64,000 nucleotides of DNA from assembly GCA_041875495.1 (NCBI GenBank), contig CP112982.1, positions 1,984,001 to 2,048,000 of the forward strand, in the 5' to 3' direction. Source of the DNA: Halomonas sp. CH40. GTDB lineage: Bacteria > Pseudomonadota > Gammaproteobacteria > Pseudomonadales > Halomonadaceae. Below the pieces are notes generated by a model that saw only the letters and a list, made by a program, of their open reading frames with translations, did not search any database and was not told where the DNA came from. This document shows positions 8,003-17,747 of the stretch, one piece after another. Position numbers and translations under genes: made by a program. The first letter of the stretch is position 1. Each line of letters opens with the position of its first letter.

Positions 8003-10738
8003 ATGCGCACTGACCTTGTCATCCTCGGCGCTGCATTCAGCTATCTCGCACTGCTGTTTGTTGTTGCTGCCTGGGGCGACAGGCGAGCCGAACAAGGTAA
8101 GTCTATCATCGGCTCCCCCAGCGTCTATGCCCTGTCAATTGCGGTTTACTGCACCGCCTGGACATTTTACGGCAGCGTTGGGCGGGCGGCGGAATACGGG
8201 CCGAGCTTCCTGCTGATCTACCTGGGGCCAACCCTGGCCATGCTCACCGCTCCCTTTCTGTTGCGCAAAATGGTGCGGATTGCCGCGCGCCAACGTATCA
8301 CCTCCATTGCAGACTTTATCAGCGCCCGCTACGGCAAGAGCTCTGGCCTGGGGGCACTGGTTGCCTTGATGGCATTGATTACCATCACGCCGTATATTGC
8401 CCTCCAGCTCAAGGCTATCACGGTCAGCCATGCTGTGCTGATCAACTACCCCGACTCACCCGATGCCAGCCTGGCGAATGAAGGTTTCTGGTTGGATAAA
8501 TCACTGTGGGTGGCGCTGGTGCTGGCGGTGTTTATCATCCTGTTTGGCACCCGCCATCTGGATGCCAGCGAGCGTCATGAAGGCATGGTGGCAGCAATTG
8601 CCCTGGAATCCCTGGTCAAGCTGGTGGCCTTCATGAGTGTCGGCGTTTTTGTGGTGTTTGTGCTGTTTGCCGGCCCCCAGGATCTGTTTCAACAGGTCGC
8701 GCTTAGCCCTGATCTGGCGGATACCCTGCGCCTGGATCAAGTGCCCGGCGGAACCACTGGCTGGGTAGGCATGCTGATTCTGGCGTTTCTGGCGTTTCTG
8801 ACCCTGCCCCGCCAGTTTCAGGTGCTGGTGGTGGAAAACGTCGATGAACATCACCTAACACGGGCCAGTTGGTTGTTTCCTATTTACCTTTTGTTGATCA
8901 ACCTGTTTGTGGTGCCGATAGCACTGGCGGGCCTGCTGCTTGGCGATGTGGCCGGCGACCCAGATAGCTTTGTGCTGACCCTGCCGCTTTCAGCGGGCGC
9001 TGAAGGCTTGCCGCTGTTTGTGTTTATCGGCGGGCTATCAGCCGCCACCGGCATGGTGATTGTCGAAACCATTGCTCTATCTACCATGGTCAGCAACCAA
9101 CTGATCATGCCGCTGTTGCTGCGTTTCAGGTTTTTGCACGCCAGCCAGCCCGGCCAACTGGCGGGCTGGCTGCTGGGCATTCGCCGGGTTGCCATCGTAC
9201 TGCTGTTGCTGCTGGGTTATCTTTATCACGCCTTGATGGGGGACGCCTACAGCCTGGTGACCATAGGGCTCGTCTCCTTTGCTGGCGTGGCGCAGTTTGC
9301 GCCCGCCCTACTGATTGGCCTTTACTGGCGCGGTGCCTCACGCCTGGGTGCCATGCTTGGGCTGATCGCCGGGTTTGGCGTCTGGGGGTATACCCTGCTG
9401 TTGCCCGGCTTTGCGCAATCCGGCTGGTGGGACATGGCGCTGATTGAACAGGGGCCCTGGGGCATTGAATGGCTCAAGCCCTATGCGCTGTTTGGCCTGC
9501 AGGGCTGGGATATCTATACCCATGCGCTGCTGTGGAGCATGCTGGCCAACGTCGGTCTGCTGGTCGGCGCGTCACTGTTCAGCCGCCCCACGCCGCTGGA
9601 ACAGACCCAGGCGGCGCTGTTTACCGAAGCCATGCACCCCAACCTGCAAGGCACCACCCTGTGGCGGGGGCAAACCACCCAGGGGGAACTGCGCGACCTG
9701 CTGGCGCGCTATCTGGGCGCAGCGGCCACCCAGCGGGTATTTGCGGATATCGCTGAATCCCAGGACGCTGCCGACCAGATCGCCTCCCACGCGCTGGTGA
9801 CCAGTGCGGAACAGGCCCTGGCCGGTTCGCTGGGCAGCGCCTCCGCCAGAGTGCTGATCAATTCGGTGGTACGTGGCGAAGCGCTGGATCTTGAAGGTTT
9901 ACTGAGCATTCTCGACACCACGTCGCAAACCCTGGAATATAACCGCCGCCTGGAACAGAAATCTGATGAGCTGGCGCGCATTGGCGAAGAATTACGCAGT
10001 GCCAACGAACGCCTGCGCGAGCTTGACCGCCTCAAGGATGAATTTGTCGCCATGGTCAGCCATGAACTGCGCACACCGCTGACCTCCATTCGCGCCTTTG
10101 CCGAGATACTGCGTGACGGTGACAACCTGCCTGAACACAAACGCCAGCATTTTCTTGGCGTTATCGTCCATGAAAGCCAGCGTCTTTCACGCCTGATAGA
10201 GGAAATTCTCGACCTGGCCCGGCTGGAAAGCGGCCGCTTGACGCTTGACCCCAAGCCGCTTGACCTGGCCCAGGTGGCCCAGCGCAGCGTGGATGCTATT
10301 TCCCGCCTGCAGGAAAACCGTGGCATCGCCCTCGATAGCGCCATAGACGTCGAACCCGCCATCATTATTGGTGATGAAGACCGTCTGGAGCAGGTCATCA
10401 TCAACCTGCTCGACAATGCCGGCAAGTTTGCCGATACCGATCAGCCCAAAGTGCGCCTGCGTCTCTATCGCCACAAACGTCATTATCGGCTCAGCGTTGA
10501 GGATAACGGTAAAGGGATCAGCGAAGACGAGCGGGAAAGAGTCTTTGAGAAGTTCCACCAGATTCAGGAACAGGGTGAAGTGCCGCGTGGCAGGCCCAAA
10601 GGCAGCGGCCTGGGTCTCCCCATCAGCCGGGGCATAGTCGCCCATCTGGGCGGGCGGCTATGGGTGGAAGATGCCCCTAACCTGGGCGGCGCCTGCCTGA
10701 TCATGGAACTGCCCGAAGCGCCTGAACAGGCCCAGTAG
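8003..10738 (+). CDS. Sodium:solute symporter-histidine kinase fusion (CrbS/CbrA-like sensor)
   Basis: A 911-residue membrane sensor kinase. Roughly residues 1-520 form an SSS-family transporter-like domain with about 13 membrane helices (for example AVYCTAWTFYGSVGRAAEYG). A linker and a coiled coil follow near 640-680, then a complete kinase core: H-box VSHELRTPL with H687, N-box IINLLDNAGKF, G1 DNGKGIS and G2 GSGLGLPIS. There is no receiver at the C terminus, so the lone receiver at 5367 or a distant regulator should accept the phosphate. Family members CrbS/MxtR control acetyl-CoA synthetase; CbrA controls carbon-nitrogen balance. The DnaQ-type exonuclease and DUF294 neighbours favour the CrbS type. 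The ligand cannot be read from sequence. Confidence 0.92.
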   Translation: MRTDLVILGAAFSYLALLFVVAAWGDRRAEQGKSIIGSPSVYALSIAVYCTAWTFYGSVGRAAEYGPSFLLIYLGPTLAMLTAPFLLRKMVRIAARQRITSIADFISARYGKSSGLGALVALMALITITPYIALQLKAITVSHAVLINYPDSPDASLANEGFWLDKSLWVALVLAVFIILFGTRHLDASERHEGMVAAIALESLVKLVAFMSVGVFVVFVLFAGPQDLFQQVALSPDLADTLRLDQVPGGTTGWVGMLILAFLAFLTLPRQFQVLVVENVDEHHLTRASWLFPIYLLLINLFVVPIALAGLLLGDVAGDPDSFVLTLPLSAGAEGLPLFVFIGGLSAATGMVIVETIALSTMVSNQLIMPLLLRFRFLHASQPGQLAGWLLGIRRVAIVLLLLLGYLYHALMGDAYSLVTIGLVSFAGVAQFAPALLIGLYWRGASRLGAMLGLIAGFGVWGYTLLLPGFAQSGWWDMALIEQGPWGIEWLKPYALFGLQGWDIYTHALLWSMLANVGLLVGASLFSRPTPLEQTQAALFTEAMHPNLQGTTLWRGQTTQGELRDLLARYLGAAATQRVFADIAESQDAADQIASHALVTSAEQALAGSLGSASARVLINSVVRGEALDLEGLLSILDTTSQTLEYNRRLEQKSDELARIGEELRSANERLRELDRLKDEFVAMVSHELRTPLTSIRAFAEILRDGDNLPEHKRQHFLGVIVHESQRLSRLIEEILDLARLESGRLTLDPKPLDLAQVAQRSVDAISRLQENRGIALDSAIDVEPAIIIGDEDRLEQVIINLLDNAGKFADTDQPKVRLRLYRHKRHYRLSVEDNGKGISEDERERVFEKFHQIQEQGEVPRGRPKGSGLGLPISRGIVAHLGGRLWVEDAPNLGGACLIMELPEAPEQAQ

Positions 10739-10746
10739 AAAGGTGC

Positions 10747-11898
10747 TCAGTTTACTCGGCGGCTGCTACGCACCTGAGTCTGCACCCAGCTAACAAAACG
10801 CCGAACCGTCTGCAGGTCATACACCAGCATATGCACCTGATCGGCCCGCAGGCGAGCAAGGTCCAGCCAACTGTCTGCCGTCAACCCGATGGCCATCTGG
10901 TGGCATTGCTGATCAAACATCAGCTGCTGCAAACGCTGGAAAGTCGCCAGTACGCTTTCAGCCTCACCAAGGCTGAGTAGACAGCCGGGTGCTACCCCAA
11001 GAGCCAGCAATCGGCGGCGGGTTGATACTTCCTTACAGCGCTGATGCACCGCCAGCAGACGCACCGCGCTGACCAGCGGCATCAACCCCTGGCGCTTGAG
11101 ATCAATGGCCTGCTCAAAAGGCCCTTCCTGAGTTGAGGTGTTGGCCAGCCGTCCACGGCGATTCAGCGCTACCGGCAACTCATCCAGCAGGGCGGCCATT
11201 TCATCCATGAATAAGGCGCGGGTGGGCAGTATCTGCGTCACGGACTTGGCCAGATCATCCGCCAGCCAGCGATCACCGTGAACGGGGTTGAAATCCAGCA
11301 GGATATTGGTTTGCTGAACCCGTTTGACCTGCCTGTCCTGTGTCCACAGTTCCAACTGGGTCTGCCACTCGCTCAGGCGTTTTCGCCACATTGGCCAGCG
11401 GGCCATGACGTGCCCCTGGCACAGCGGAATACCCGCTTCATCCAGACGTCGGGTAAACCCTTCCCCCAGGGCCTGGAAATAGCCGTCGATATCACGCTGA
11501 CGGCTGTCCGGATAGTCTTCAATGATCAGGGCATTATCCTGATCAGGGCCCAACAGGCTTTCATCACGGGCACCGGAACCCAGTACCAGCACACAGTAGC
11601 GTACCGGTACAGGGCCCCAGCCCTGGCTGGTCATTTCTTCGAGGGATTCATCAATCGCCCGGCGATACAGCCAGGCATTGTAATCACTGATCAGCTGGCT
11701 GATACGCCAGGCAGGAAGGTCATAACGGATCAGTACCTCTACCCACTGGCGTTGCCACTGATAGGCAGAGGATAAATTCGCAGGTGCAGCCGAAAGCACG
11801 CGCTGCAGGGGTTCCATCAGGCGTTGTTCACCGACCTCAGGGTCAAATGGCGGCTCAAACAGACAGCGCCATGGCGAGGCACGGTGCAACCAGTGCAT
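10747..11898 (-). CDS. GlnD-like putative nucleotidyltransferase (DUF294)
   Basis: About 383 residues from the ATG at 11898; an in-frame TTG at 11952 would add 18 residues and overlap the preceding gene by 47 bases. Neither start has a good ribosome site, and the ATG lies 8 bases after the upstream stop, suggesting translational coupling. The nucleotidyltransferase signature GSGARDESLLGPDQDN is visible, with the second acidic position reading N rather than the usual D. The C-terminal half fits the DUF294 substrate-binding domain. Family members often carry N-terminal cNMP-binding and CBS domains; these are absent here. The gene converges on the symporter-kinase with 8 bases between them. DUF294 and exonuclease genes repeatedly accompany such sensors, but the reaction is undefined. 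Confidence 0.8.
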   Translation of the reverse strand: MHWLHRASPWRCLFEPPFDPEVGEQRLMEPLQRVLSAAPANLSSAYQWQRQWVEVLIRYDLPAWRISQLISDYNAWLYRRAIDESLEEMTSQGWGPVPVRYCVLVLGSGARDESLLGPDQDNALIIEDYPDSRQRDIDGYFQALGEGFTRRLDEAGIPLCQGHVMARWPMWRKRLSEWQTQLELWTQDRQVKRVQQTNILLDFNPVHGDRWLADDLAKSVTQILPTRALFMDEMAALLDELPVALNRRGRLANTSTQEGPFEQAIDLKRQGLMPLVSAVRLLAVHQRCKEVSTRRRLLALGVAPGCLLSLGEAESVLATFQRLQQLMFDQQCHQMAIGLTADSWLDLARLRADQVHMLVYDLQTVRRFVSWVQTQVRSSRRVN

Positions 11899-11905
11899 AA
11901 GGGGG

Positions 11906-12241
11906 TCAGGCGCTCGAGTCGTCCGCCGCTTGCTGGCGGGGGTCGGGTTCAAACATGGCGTCGCCTACTTCCTCGATGTAACGTTTGGCCTTGGTGACCA
12001 TCATTTCATCGCAGGCATCACGGCTTGGCAGCATATCCGAACGTTCAAAGCGGTGTTCACGCAATTTACCCTCGTCAAGCCGCTGCTGAATCACACCACT
12101 CACCCGATACTGACCGCTCTGCACATCCGGTTCGGATATGATCAGATAGCCCGCATACTCAATCGCCTCAGCAGCTTTTGCTCGGCTGTTGGCTTCACCG
12201 TCACCTGCACTGAACAGGCCTGAAAGCAGCTTTTTCAGCAT
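11906..12241 (-). CDS. HlyU-family small protein
   Basis: A 111-residue protein starting at the ATG at 12241, which has AAGGAG six bases upstream; a longer open frame from 12274 lacks such support. The sequence (AEAIEYAGYLIISEPDVQSGQYRVSG, then FERSDMLPSRDACDEMMVTKAKRYI) resembles the HlyU domain family, named after a Vibrio virulence-gene regulator. Many environmental members are of unknown role and have no obvious DNA-binding helix. It lies upstream of, and probably co-transcribed with, the DUF294 gene, and 57 bases after argG on the same strand. Confidence 0.75.
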   Translation of the reverse strand: MLKKLLSGLFSAGDGEANSRAKAAEAIEYAGYLIISEPDVQSGQYRVSGVIQQRLDEGKLREHRFERSDMLPSRDACDEMMVTKAKRYIEEVGDAMFEPDPRQQAADDSSA

Positions 12242-12298
12242 ACCGACTCCTTGAATGGCAAGCGGCGGCAGCACACTGCTGCCGCACGCATTGACAGG

Positions 12299-13519
12299 TT
12301 AGCTCTGCTGGCGACCCTTACCGGCCGCAATCCGCAGACGCAGGGCATTCAGCTTGATAAAGCCTTCTGCATCTTTCTGGTCGTAAGCGCCCGCATCGTC
12401 CTCGAAGGTAGCAATCGATTCATCAAACAGCGATGCGTCCGACTTGCGGCCAACCACGGTGGCGTTGCCCTTGTAGAGTTTCATGCGTACAACACCACCG
12501 ACGTTTTTCTGGGTTTCGTCAATGGCGGCTTGCAGCATGCGACGCTCCGGGCTCCACCAGTAGCCGTTATAGATCACTTCGGCGTACTTGGGCATCAGCT
12601 GGTCTTTCAGGTGCGCTTCTTCACGATCCAGAGTCAACGATTCGATCGCACGGTGGGCGCGCAGCATGATGGTGCCCCCCGGTGTTTCATAACAGCCCCG
12701 CGACTTCATGCCAACGTAGCGGTTCTCAACGATATCCAGACGGCCAATACCGTTGTCACCACCCATCTTGTTGAGGGTTTCCAGCACTGCATGGGGTTTC
12801 ATGGCCTGACCGTCAATCGCCACGATGTCGCCCTGATCAAAGGTCAGCTCAACGTAAGTGGGCGTCTCCGGCGCGGCCTCGGGAGACACGCTCCAGCGCC
12901 ACATGTCTTCTTCTGCTTCGGCCCAGGGGTCTTCAAGAATGCCGCCTTCATAGGAAATATGCAGCAGGTTGGCATCCATGGAGTACGGCGATTTTTTCTT
13001 CTTGCTGGAGAAATCTACCGGAATATCATGCTCTTCACAGTAGGCCATCAGCTTTTCACGGGAAGTGAGATCCCACTCACGCCAGGGTGCAATGACCTTG
13101 ACGCCCGGCTTGAGCGCATAGCCGCCCAGCTCGAAACGCACCTGATCGTTACCTTTGCCGGTCGCCCCGTGGGAAATGGCATCGGCGCCGGTTTCGTTGG
13201 CAATTTCGATCAACCGCTTGGCAATCAGCGGACGCGCAATAGAGGTGCCCAGCAGATATTCGCCTTCGTAAATCGTATTGGCGCGGAACATCGGGAAGAC
13301 ATAGTCGCGCACAAACTCTTCGCGCAGATCTTCAATGTAGATTTCTTTCACACCCAGCGCCTGCGCCTTGGTACGGGCAGGCTCGACTTCTTCACCTTGA
13401 CCGATGTCGGCGGTAAAGGTCACCACCTCGCAGTGGTAGGTTTCTTGTAACCACTTGACAATTACAGATGTATCCAGGCCGCCGGAATAGGCCAGAACCA
13501 CCTTCTTGACATCGGACAT
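12299..13519 (-). CDS. argG: Argininosuccinate synthase
   Basis: Condenses citrulline and aspartate with ATP to give argininosuccinate in arginine synthesis. The ATG at 13519 is preceded by AAGGAGTCAAG and gives 406 residues, the usual length of the short bacterial form; the open frame extends about 32 codons further without support. The N-terminal ATP PP-loop [12 protein letters not shown], the [13 protein letters not shown] segment and the [15 protein letters not shown] region are all present. The first gene upstream, rnt, is divergent, with 219 bases between the two starts. Confidence 0.98.
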   Translation of the reverse strand: MSDVKKVVLAYSGGLDTSVIVKWLQETYHCEVVTFTADIGQGEEVEPARTKAQALGVKEIYIEDLREEFVRDYVFPMFRANTIYEGEYLLGTSIARPLIAKRLIEIANETGADAISHGATGKGNDQVRFELGGYALKPGVKVIAPWREWDLTSREKLMAYCEEHDIPVDFSSKKKKSPYSMDANLLHISYEGGILEDPWAEAEEDMWRWSVSPEAAPETPTYVELTFDQGDIVAIDGQAMKPHAVLETLNKMGGDNGIGRLDIVENRYVGMKSRGCYETPGGTIMLRAHRAIESLTLDREEAHLKDQLMPKYAEVIYNGYWWSPERRMLQAAIDETQKNVGGVVRMKLYKGNATVVGRKSDASLFDESIATFEDDAGAYDQKDAEGFIKLNALRLRIAAGKGRQQS

Positions 13520-13738
13520 TCTTGACTCCTTGCTGATCAAAAAAAGCTCACTGATAAAAGCGCAGCGTCTTGGCGTTGCGTTCAAAACACAGAGTATAGC
13601 GCTCTGCGCAGTCAACGAATACCCAGGCAGCGACGACTGTCAATGAAAGCTGATAGAATCCGGCTACTCAACAAAGTAACTGACCATACATTTATCAGTG
13701 GCACTGAGCACCACTGACTCGCTACCAAGGAGAGCTGC

Positions 13739-14410
13739 ATGAGCGAGGCAATTGCCCGCGATTTGATGGCCCAGCGTTTTCGCAGTTATCTGCCGGTTGT
13801 GGTGGATCTTGAAACCGGCGGATTCAACGCCGAACGCGATGCGGTACTGGAGATTGCGGCCGTTACCCTGACCATGGACCCGGAAGGTAATCTGCTGCCT
13901 GACGCTACCTATGCCTATCACCTCCACCCGTTTGAAGGGGCGAATGTCGAGCAGTCAGCGCTGGATTTTACCGGCATTCGTCTGGATGACCCACTGCGCC
14001 GCCAGGTTGCCTTGAGCGAAGAAGAAGCCTTGGGGGAAATTTTTCGCCCCATCCGCAAGGCCATCAAGGCACATGGCTGCACCCGGGCGATACTGGTGGG
14101 GCACAATGCCGCCTTTGATCATGGCTTTCTGAATGCGGCAGCCAACCGTTGCGGCATCAAGCGCAACCCCTTTCATCCATTTTCCAGCTTTGACACGGCA
14201 ACCCTCGCTGGGCTGGTCTATGGCCAGACGGTACTCGCCCGCGCCTGTCGCGCTGCCGGTATCGAGTTCGACAACAAGGCGGCCCATTCGGCTCGTTATG
14301 ATACCGAACGCACCGCAGAGCTGTTCTGTGCCATGGTCAACCGCTATAAGGATCTTGGCGGCTGGCAGCTGGCCGTGCGCGAACAGGCCATGGATGACAA
14401 TGAGGATTGA
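13739..14410 (+). CDS. rnt: Ribonuclease T
   Basis: A 223-residue 3'-5' exoribonuclease of the DEDDh family that trims tRNA, 5S and 23S rRNA 3' ends. Catalytic residues are visible: VVDLETGGF (D and E), [10 protein letters not shown] (D), and [11 protein letters not shown] (H and D). The [17 protein letters not shown] segment is typical of RNase T. AAGGAGAGCTGC precedes the ATG, confirming the start. It lies between argG (divergent) and the phosphofructokinase gene on the same strand. Confidence 0.96.
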   Translation: MSEAIARDLMAQRFRSYLPVVVDLETGGFNAERDAVLEIAAVTLTMDPEGNLLPDATYAYHLHPFEGANVEQSALDFTGIRLDDPLRRQVALSEEEALGEIFRPIRKAIKAHGCTRAILVGHNAAFDHGFLNAAANRCGIKRNPFHPFSSFDTATLAGLVYGQTVLARACRAAGIEFDNKAAHSARYDTERTAELFCAMVNRYKDLGGWQLAVREQAMDDNED

Positions 14411-14564
14411 GCCAGATGTATCGAGCGGATGCAGGCTCAGGCCCTTTACGCTAAACTTCGTCAACCGCTGACAGCAGATGCCTGGGAAAACCCACGTTTT
14501 CCTCGGTATTCATGCGCATGATGCAGTTCAGTCAAAGCCCCCTTTCAGGAGAGAAAGCGTTTCC

Positions 14565-15824
14565 ATGGCCCAGCACAATGCCTTTTATGCCCAGTCCGGA
14601 GGCGTCACCGCCGTCATCAACGCCAGCGCCTGCGGCGTCATTGAAGCCTGCCGTGAAGCCCCCGAGCACATCAACAAGATCTACGCCGGCCATAACGGCA
14701 TTATCGGTGCCCTGACCGAAGATCTGATTGATGTCACGCAGGAAAGTGAAGAGGCCGTGACGGCCTTGCGTCATACGCCGGGGGGTGCCTTTGGCTCCTG
14801 CCGTTACAAGCTCAAGGATATCGAAACCCACCGTACCCAGTACGAGCGGCTGATCGAAGTCTTCAAGGCTCATGATATTCGCTACTTCTTCTACAATGGT
14901 GGCGGCGACAGCGCCGATACCTGCCTGAAGGTGTCACAGCTTTCCGAAAAACTCGGCTACCCGCTGACCGCCATCCATGTGCCCAAGACCGTCGATAATG
15001 ATCTGCCGATTACCGACAACAGCCCAGGCTTTGGCAGCGTCGCCAAGTATATTGCCACTTCAACCCTGGAAGCCTCGCTGGATATCGCCTCGATGTGCGC
15101 CACCTCCACCAAGGTATTCGTGCTTGAGGTCATGGGCCGCCATGCGGGCTGGATCGCCGCTGCCGGTGGCCTGGCCGGAGAGGGTGAAGGCGAGCCACCT
15201 CACCTGATCATCTTCCCGGAAGTTGCCTTTGACCGCGCTGCCGTGATGGCACGGGTGGATAAATGCGTGAAGGATTACGGCTACTGCGTGATTGTCGTTT
15301 CCGAAGGCGCGCGCTATGAAGATGGCACCTTCCTGGCCGACGCTGGCAACACCGACGCCTTTGGCCACCGCCAGCTGGGCGGCGTCGCGCCTACCCTGGC
15401 GGGTATGGTCAAGCAGGATCTGGGCTACAAATACCACTGGGCTGTGGCGGATTACCTCCAGCGCGCTGCGCGCCACCTGGCTTCAAAAACCGACGTTGAA
15501 CAGGCCTATGCGGTGGGTCGCGAAGCGGTCACCCTGGCATTGGCAGGTAAAAACGCCATGATGCCGGCGATTCGCCGCGTCGCCGATACGCCCTATCAGT
15601 GGGATGTGATTTCGGCACCGTTGAAAGATATCGCCAATCAGGAAAAATTCATGCCGCGTGACTTCATCAGTGACGACGGTTTTGCCATTACCCAGACCTG
15701 CCGCAATTACCTCTCTCCGCTGATTCAGGGCGAGGATTTCCCGCCGTTTGAAAACGGCTTGCCCAGGGTAGCCAAACTCAAGCTGGCCAAGGCCGAAAAA
15801 CGCCTGCCGGTGTTTACGCTCTAG
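14565..15824 (+). CDS. pfp: Pyrophosphate-dependent 6-phosphofructokinase
   Basis: Interconverts fructose 6-phosphate and fructose 1,6-bisphosphate using pyrophosphate, reversibly. The ATG at 14565 gives MAQHNAFYAQSGG, the expected N terminus, and 419 residues; upstream in-frame ATGs add unconserved sequence. GGGD (G112-D115) and PKTVDND (P140-D146) are present. Lysine after the proline, where ATP enzymes have glycine, is the known signature of pyrophosphate dependence. MGRHAGWIAA and the EGARYEDG region complete the substrate site. No ATP-type Pfk is in the window; sugar catabolism here appears to run through the Entner-Doudoroff genes, so this enzyme may serve gluconeogenesis or PPi salvage. 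Confidence 0.93.
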   Translation: MAQHNAFYAQSGGVTAVINASACGVIEACREAPEHINKIYAGHNGIIGALTEDLIDVTQESEEAVTALRHTPGGAFGSCRYKLKDIETHRTQYERLIEVFKAHDIRYFFYNGGGDSADTCLKVSQLSEKLGYPLTAIHVPKTVDNDLPITDNSPGFGSVAKYIATSTLEASLDIASMCATSTKVFVLEVMGRHAGWIAAAGGLAGEGEGEPPHLIIFPEVAFDRAAVMARVDKCVKDYGYCVIVVSEGARYEDGTFLADAGNTDAFGHRQLGGVAPTLAGMVKQDLGYKYHWAVADYLQRAARHLASKTDVEQAYAVGREAVTLALAGKNAMMPAIRRVADTPYQWDVISAPLKDIANQEKFMPRDFISDDGFAITQTCRNYLSPLIQGEDFPPFENGLPRVAKLKLAKAEKRLPVFTL

Positions 15825-15862
15825 GGCACCCGCTTTTTTCAGCGACCATAGCAAAGACTAAC

Positions 15863-15890
15863 GGCCGGGCATTTAGCCCGGCCTGTTTGT
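15863..15890. terminator. Rho-independent terminator after pfp
   Basis: GGCCGGGC and GCCCGGCC (15863-15870 and 15876-15883) form a perfect 8-bp stem with a five-base loop, followed by TGTTTGTTTAA. It lies between the ends of pfp (plus) and the kinase/phosphatase-like gene (minus). The T-rich side favours the plus strand. Confidence 0.8.
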
Positions 15891-15920
15891 TTAAAGCTTA
15901 GAATCTAGAGTTCAGTGTTT

Positions 15921-17630
15921 CTAACGCAACAGCCAGGAAAGTACCAGCAGCAACAGCAGAATACCCGCCACGCCCTGCCAGAAACGCCGTGAATCCTGGC
16001 GATTCTCCCGTCTCACGCGCCCTAAAGGCAAACGCAAGGCACGCAGGAATTCCGACATGCGCCGAAACCTCAGGGCCCGCTGTGGGTCGAGGGCACGACG
16101 CAATGCATCGTCAAGATCCACAGAAATTTCCGGGTTAGCCGCTCGGGCACTGCGATAGATAAGCCCTTCCAGATCGGTATGGCTGCGTAGCTTGTCCGGG
16201 GTTAACTGATAAGGCAGCTGGCCGGTCAGCAACCAGTAGGTTGTCGATGCCAGCGAATATTGATCACTGCGCCGCCCGACGCTATCACCCAACGCATATT
16301 CAGGCGCGGTATGAGGGCCGAAACCCACTTGGGCAAGCAGTTCGCCGGAATGGCGGTGGCCATCCGCCTCGCGCACATGGCAGGCGCTGAAATCTGCCAG
16401 CACCAGTTTGCCATGGGGGTCAATCAGGATATTTTCCGGGGTGATCTGCTGGTGGAGTATATCCCGATGATGCAGCGCCTGCACCGCCTTGCCCAGCTGA
16501 TTGGCAATTTCAAGCCGCTGGTTCAGGCTTGCCTGGGGGTGACGTTCCGCCCAGGACTGAAGCGTCTCACCTGCCACATAAGCCATCAGGTAATACAGGT
16601 AGCGGCGAGGCCGCGAAGGCTCCATCACCTTGACGACATAGGGGGAATTGACCCGTTCAACGACCCACTGCTGCAGCAGGAAATGCTCCAGATAGGCATT
16701 GCGCAATGATAACTCTGGGCTTGGCGCCTTCATCACCATTTCGCGCTGGCTATGCACATCGCGCACATGGTAGACCCGCGATTGCGCCGTGCGCGACAGC
16801 ACACTGAGTATTTCAAAGCCATCAAAACGCTCGCCGGGCGAAAGCTCAGGGGGGATGGGCAAATCGCCATACACACGCCCAGGATGGTCATTGACTTCAT
16901 CCGGCAACTCATCAATGCGCACCAGCTGAAAACAGAATTGCTCTCCCCCATAGCCACGCTCCTGAGCGCGTGCCTTGGCTTCATCGGCCAGGCGTTCACA
17001 GGCAGCATCCAGATCGCTGGCGTCCTGGCGGATCAGGCGGACATAATCAGACGGTAACAGGGTGCCGCCGACGGCCTGGGTGGTAAACAGGAAAAGGTCG
17101 CCCTGTTTCAGCGCCAGCGGGGTGTAATCAATATCCAGGCTGCCATCCAGGCCGAGTGCCCGCGAGGGGTAGCGGTAACCGCCCAGATCCGTCACATGAT
17201 CACGGGAAAGCTGCTCGAACTCGGCGCCGCGCAAGCGAAAGACCAGGGTATCGCCCATATGGAAAAGATGCCCTTCCCGGTGGCGCAGCACCAGTGCCGA
17301 TAACGACGAAACAAAACTACCATTACGCACATGCTGGCTTTGACTGTAACACCAGCTGTTCAAGGCCCTTAGCACACGAGTAGCGGATACCTTGGTATCC
17401 CAATGGTCGGGGGTTGAGAAGTAATCAGCCAGAAATCCACGCACACTCAGGTCTCCAGCCTGCTTGGCGAGGCTGTTGCGCGCCACTGAATCGCTGATAA
17501 TCGCACAGCCGCCCTTGGCCTGTAGCAAGGGTTCTTCTGGAATGCGCACTGACATGGAGCTGCGATGTTCGCGTCGGTCAGGCGCAACAAAGGCTTGACC
17601 ATAACTTATCAGCAGTTGAGCTTTGGCCAA
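15921..17630 (-). CDS. PP2C phosphatase-protein kinase fusion, both domains apparently inactive
   Basis: A 569-residue protein with a PP2C-like N-terminal half (about 1-240), a Ser/Thr kinase-like half (about 270-535) and one C-terminal membrane helix (about 550-567). The TTG start has a strong AAGGAGG five bases upstream. Whole-length similarity is to the bifunctional kinase/phosphatase family, but key residues differ. The first metal motif (usually NxD) reads REHRSS. The usual ADG reads SDS (D47 kept). The usual TDG reads TTQ (183-185). In the kinase, K301 in the third strand is kept, but HRD/HQD reads H393-Q394-Q395, the following lysine or arginine is T397, and DFG is D413-F-S. This looks like a pseudophosphatase-pseudokinase, perhaps a membrane scaffold. 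It lies between pfp and ppa. Confidence 0.82.
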   Translation of the reverse strand: MAKAQLLISYGQAFVAPDRREHRSSMSVRIPEEPLLQAKGGCAIISDSVARNSLAKQAGDLSVRGFLADYFSTPDHWDTKVSATRVLRALNSWCYSQSQHVRNGSFVSSLSALVLRHREGHLFHMGDTLVFRLRGAEFEQLSRDHVTDLGGYRYPSRALGLDGSLDIDYTPLALKQGDLFLFTTQAVGGTLLPSDYVRLIRQDASDLDAACERLADEAKARAQERGYGGEQFCFQLVRIDELPDEVNDHPGRVYGDLPIPPELSPGERFDGFEILSVLSRTAQSRVYHVRDVHSQREMVMKAPSPELSLRNAYLEHFLLQQWVVERVNSPYVVKVMEPSRPRRYLYYLMAYVAGETLQSWAERHPQASLNQRLEIANQLGKAVQALHHRDILHQQITPENILIDPHGKLVLADFSACHVREADGHRHSGELLAQVGFGPHTAPEYALGDSVGRRSDQYSLASTTYWLLTGQLPYQLTPDKLRSHTDLEGLIYRSARAANPEISVDLDDALRRALDPQRALRFRRMSEFLRALRLPLGRVRRENRQDSRRFWQGVAGILLLLLVLSWLLR

Positions 17631-17719
17631 GTGCGCCTCCTTGATCGGCTAACCTGAATCATCATCTTCATAAGCGCATGATACACCGCTGATCTTTATA
17701 CACCTAAACCCAGGCCACC

Positions 17720-17744
17720 GACCTAGGTGTAAGAAACCTAGGTC
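17720..17744. promoter_or_regulatory. Inverted repeat between the pseudokinase gene and ppa
   Basis: GACCTAGGT (17720-17728) and ACCTAGGTC (17736-17744) form a perfect 9-bp inverted repeat with a 7-base spacer. It ends four bases before the proposed ppa -35 element, in the divergent gap, so it could be an operator for an unknown regulator of either gene. Confidence 0.5.
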
Positions 17745-17747
17745 GCA

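Noticed and set aside
12251..13450. 399-residue plus-strand open frame
   Set aside because: It lies entirely antisense to argG, whose protein is unmistakable and full length; the open frame is a by-product of GC-rich codon use.
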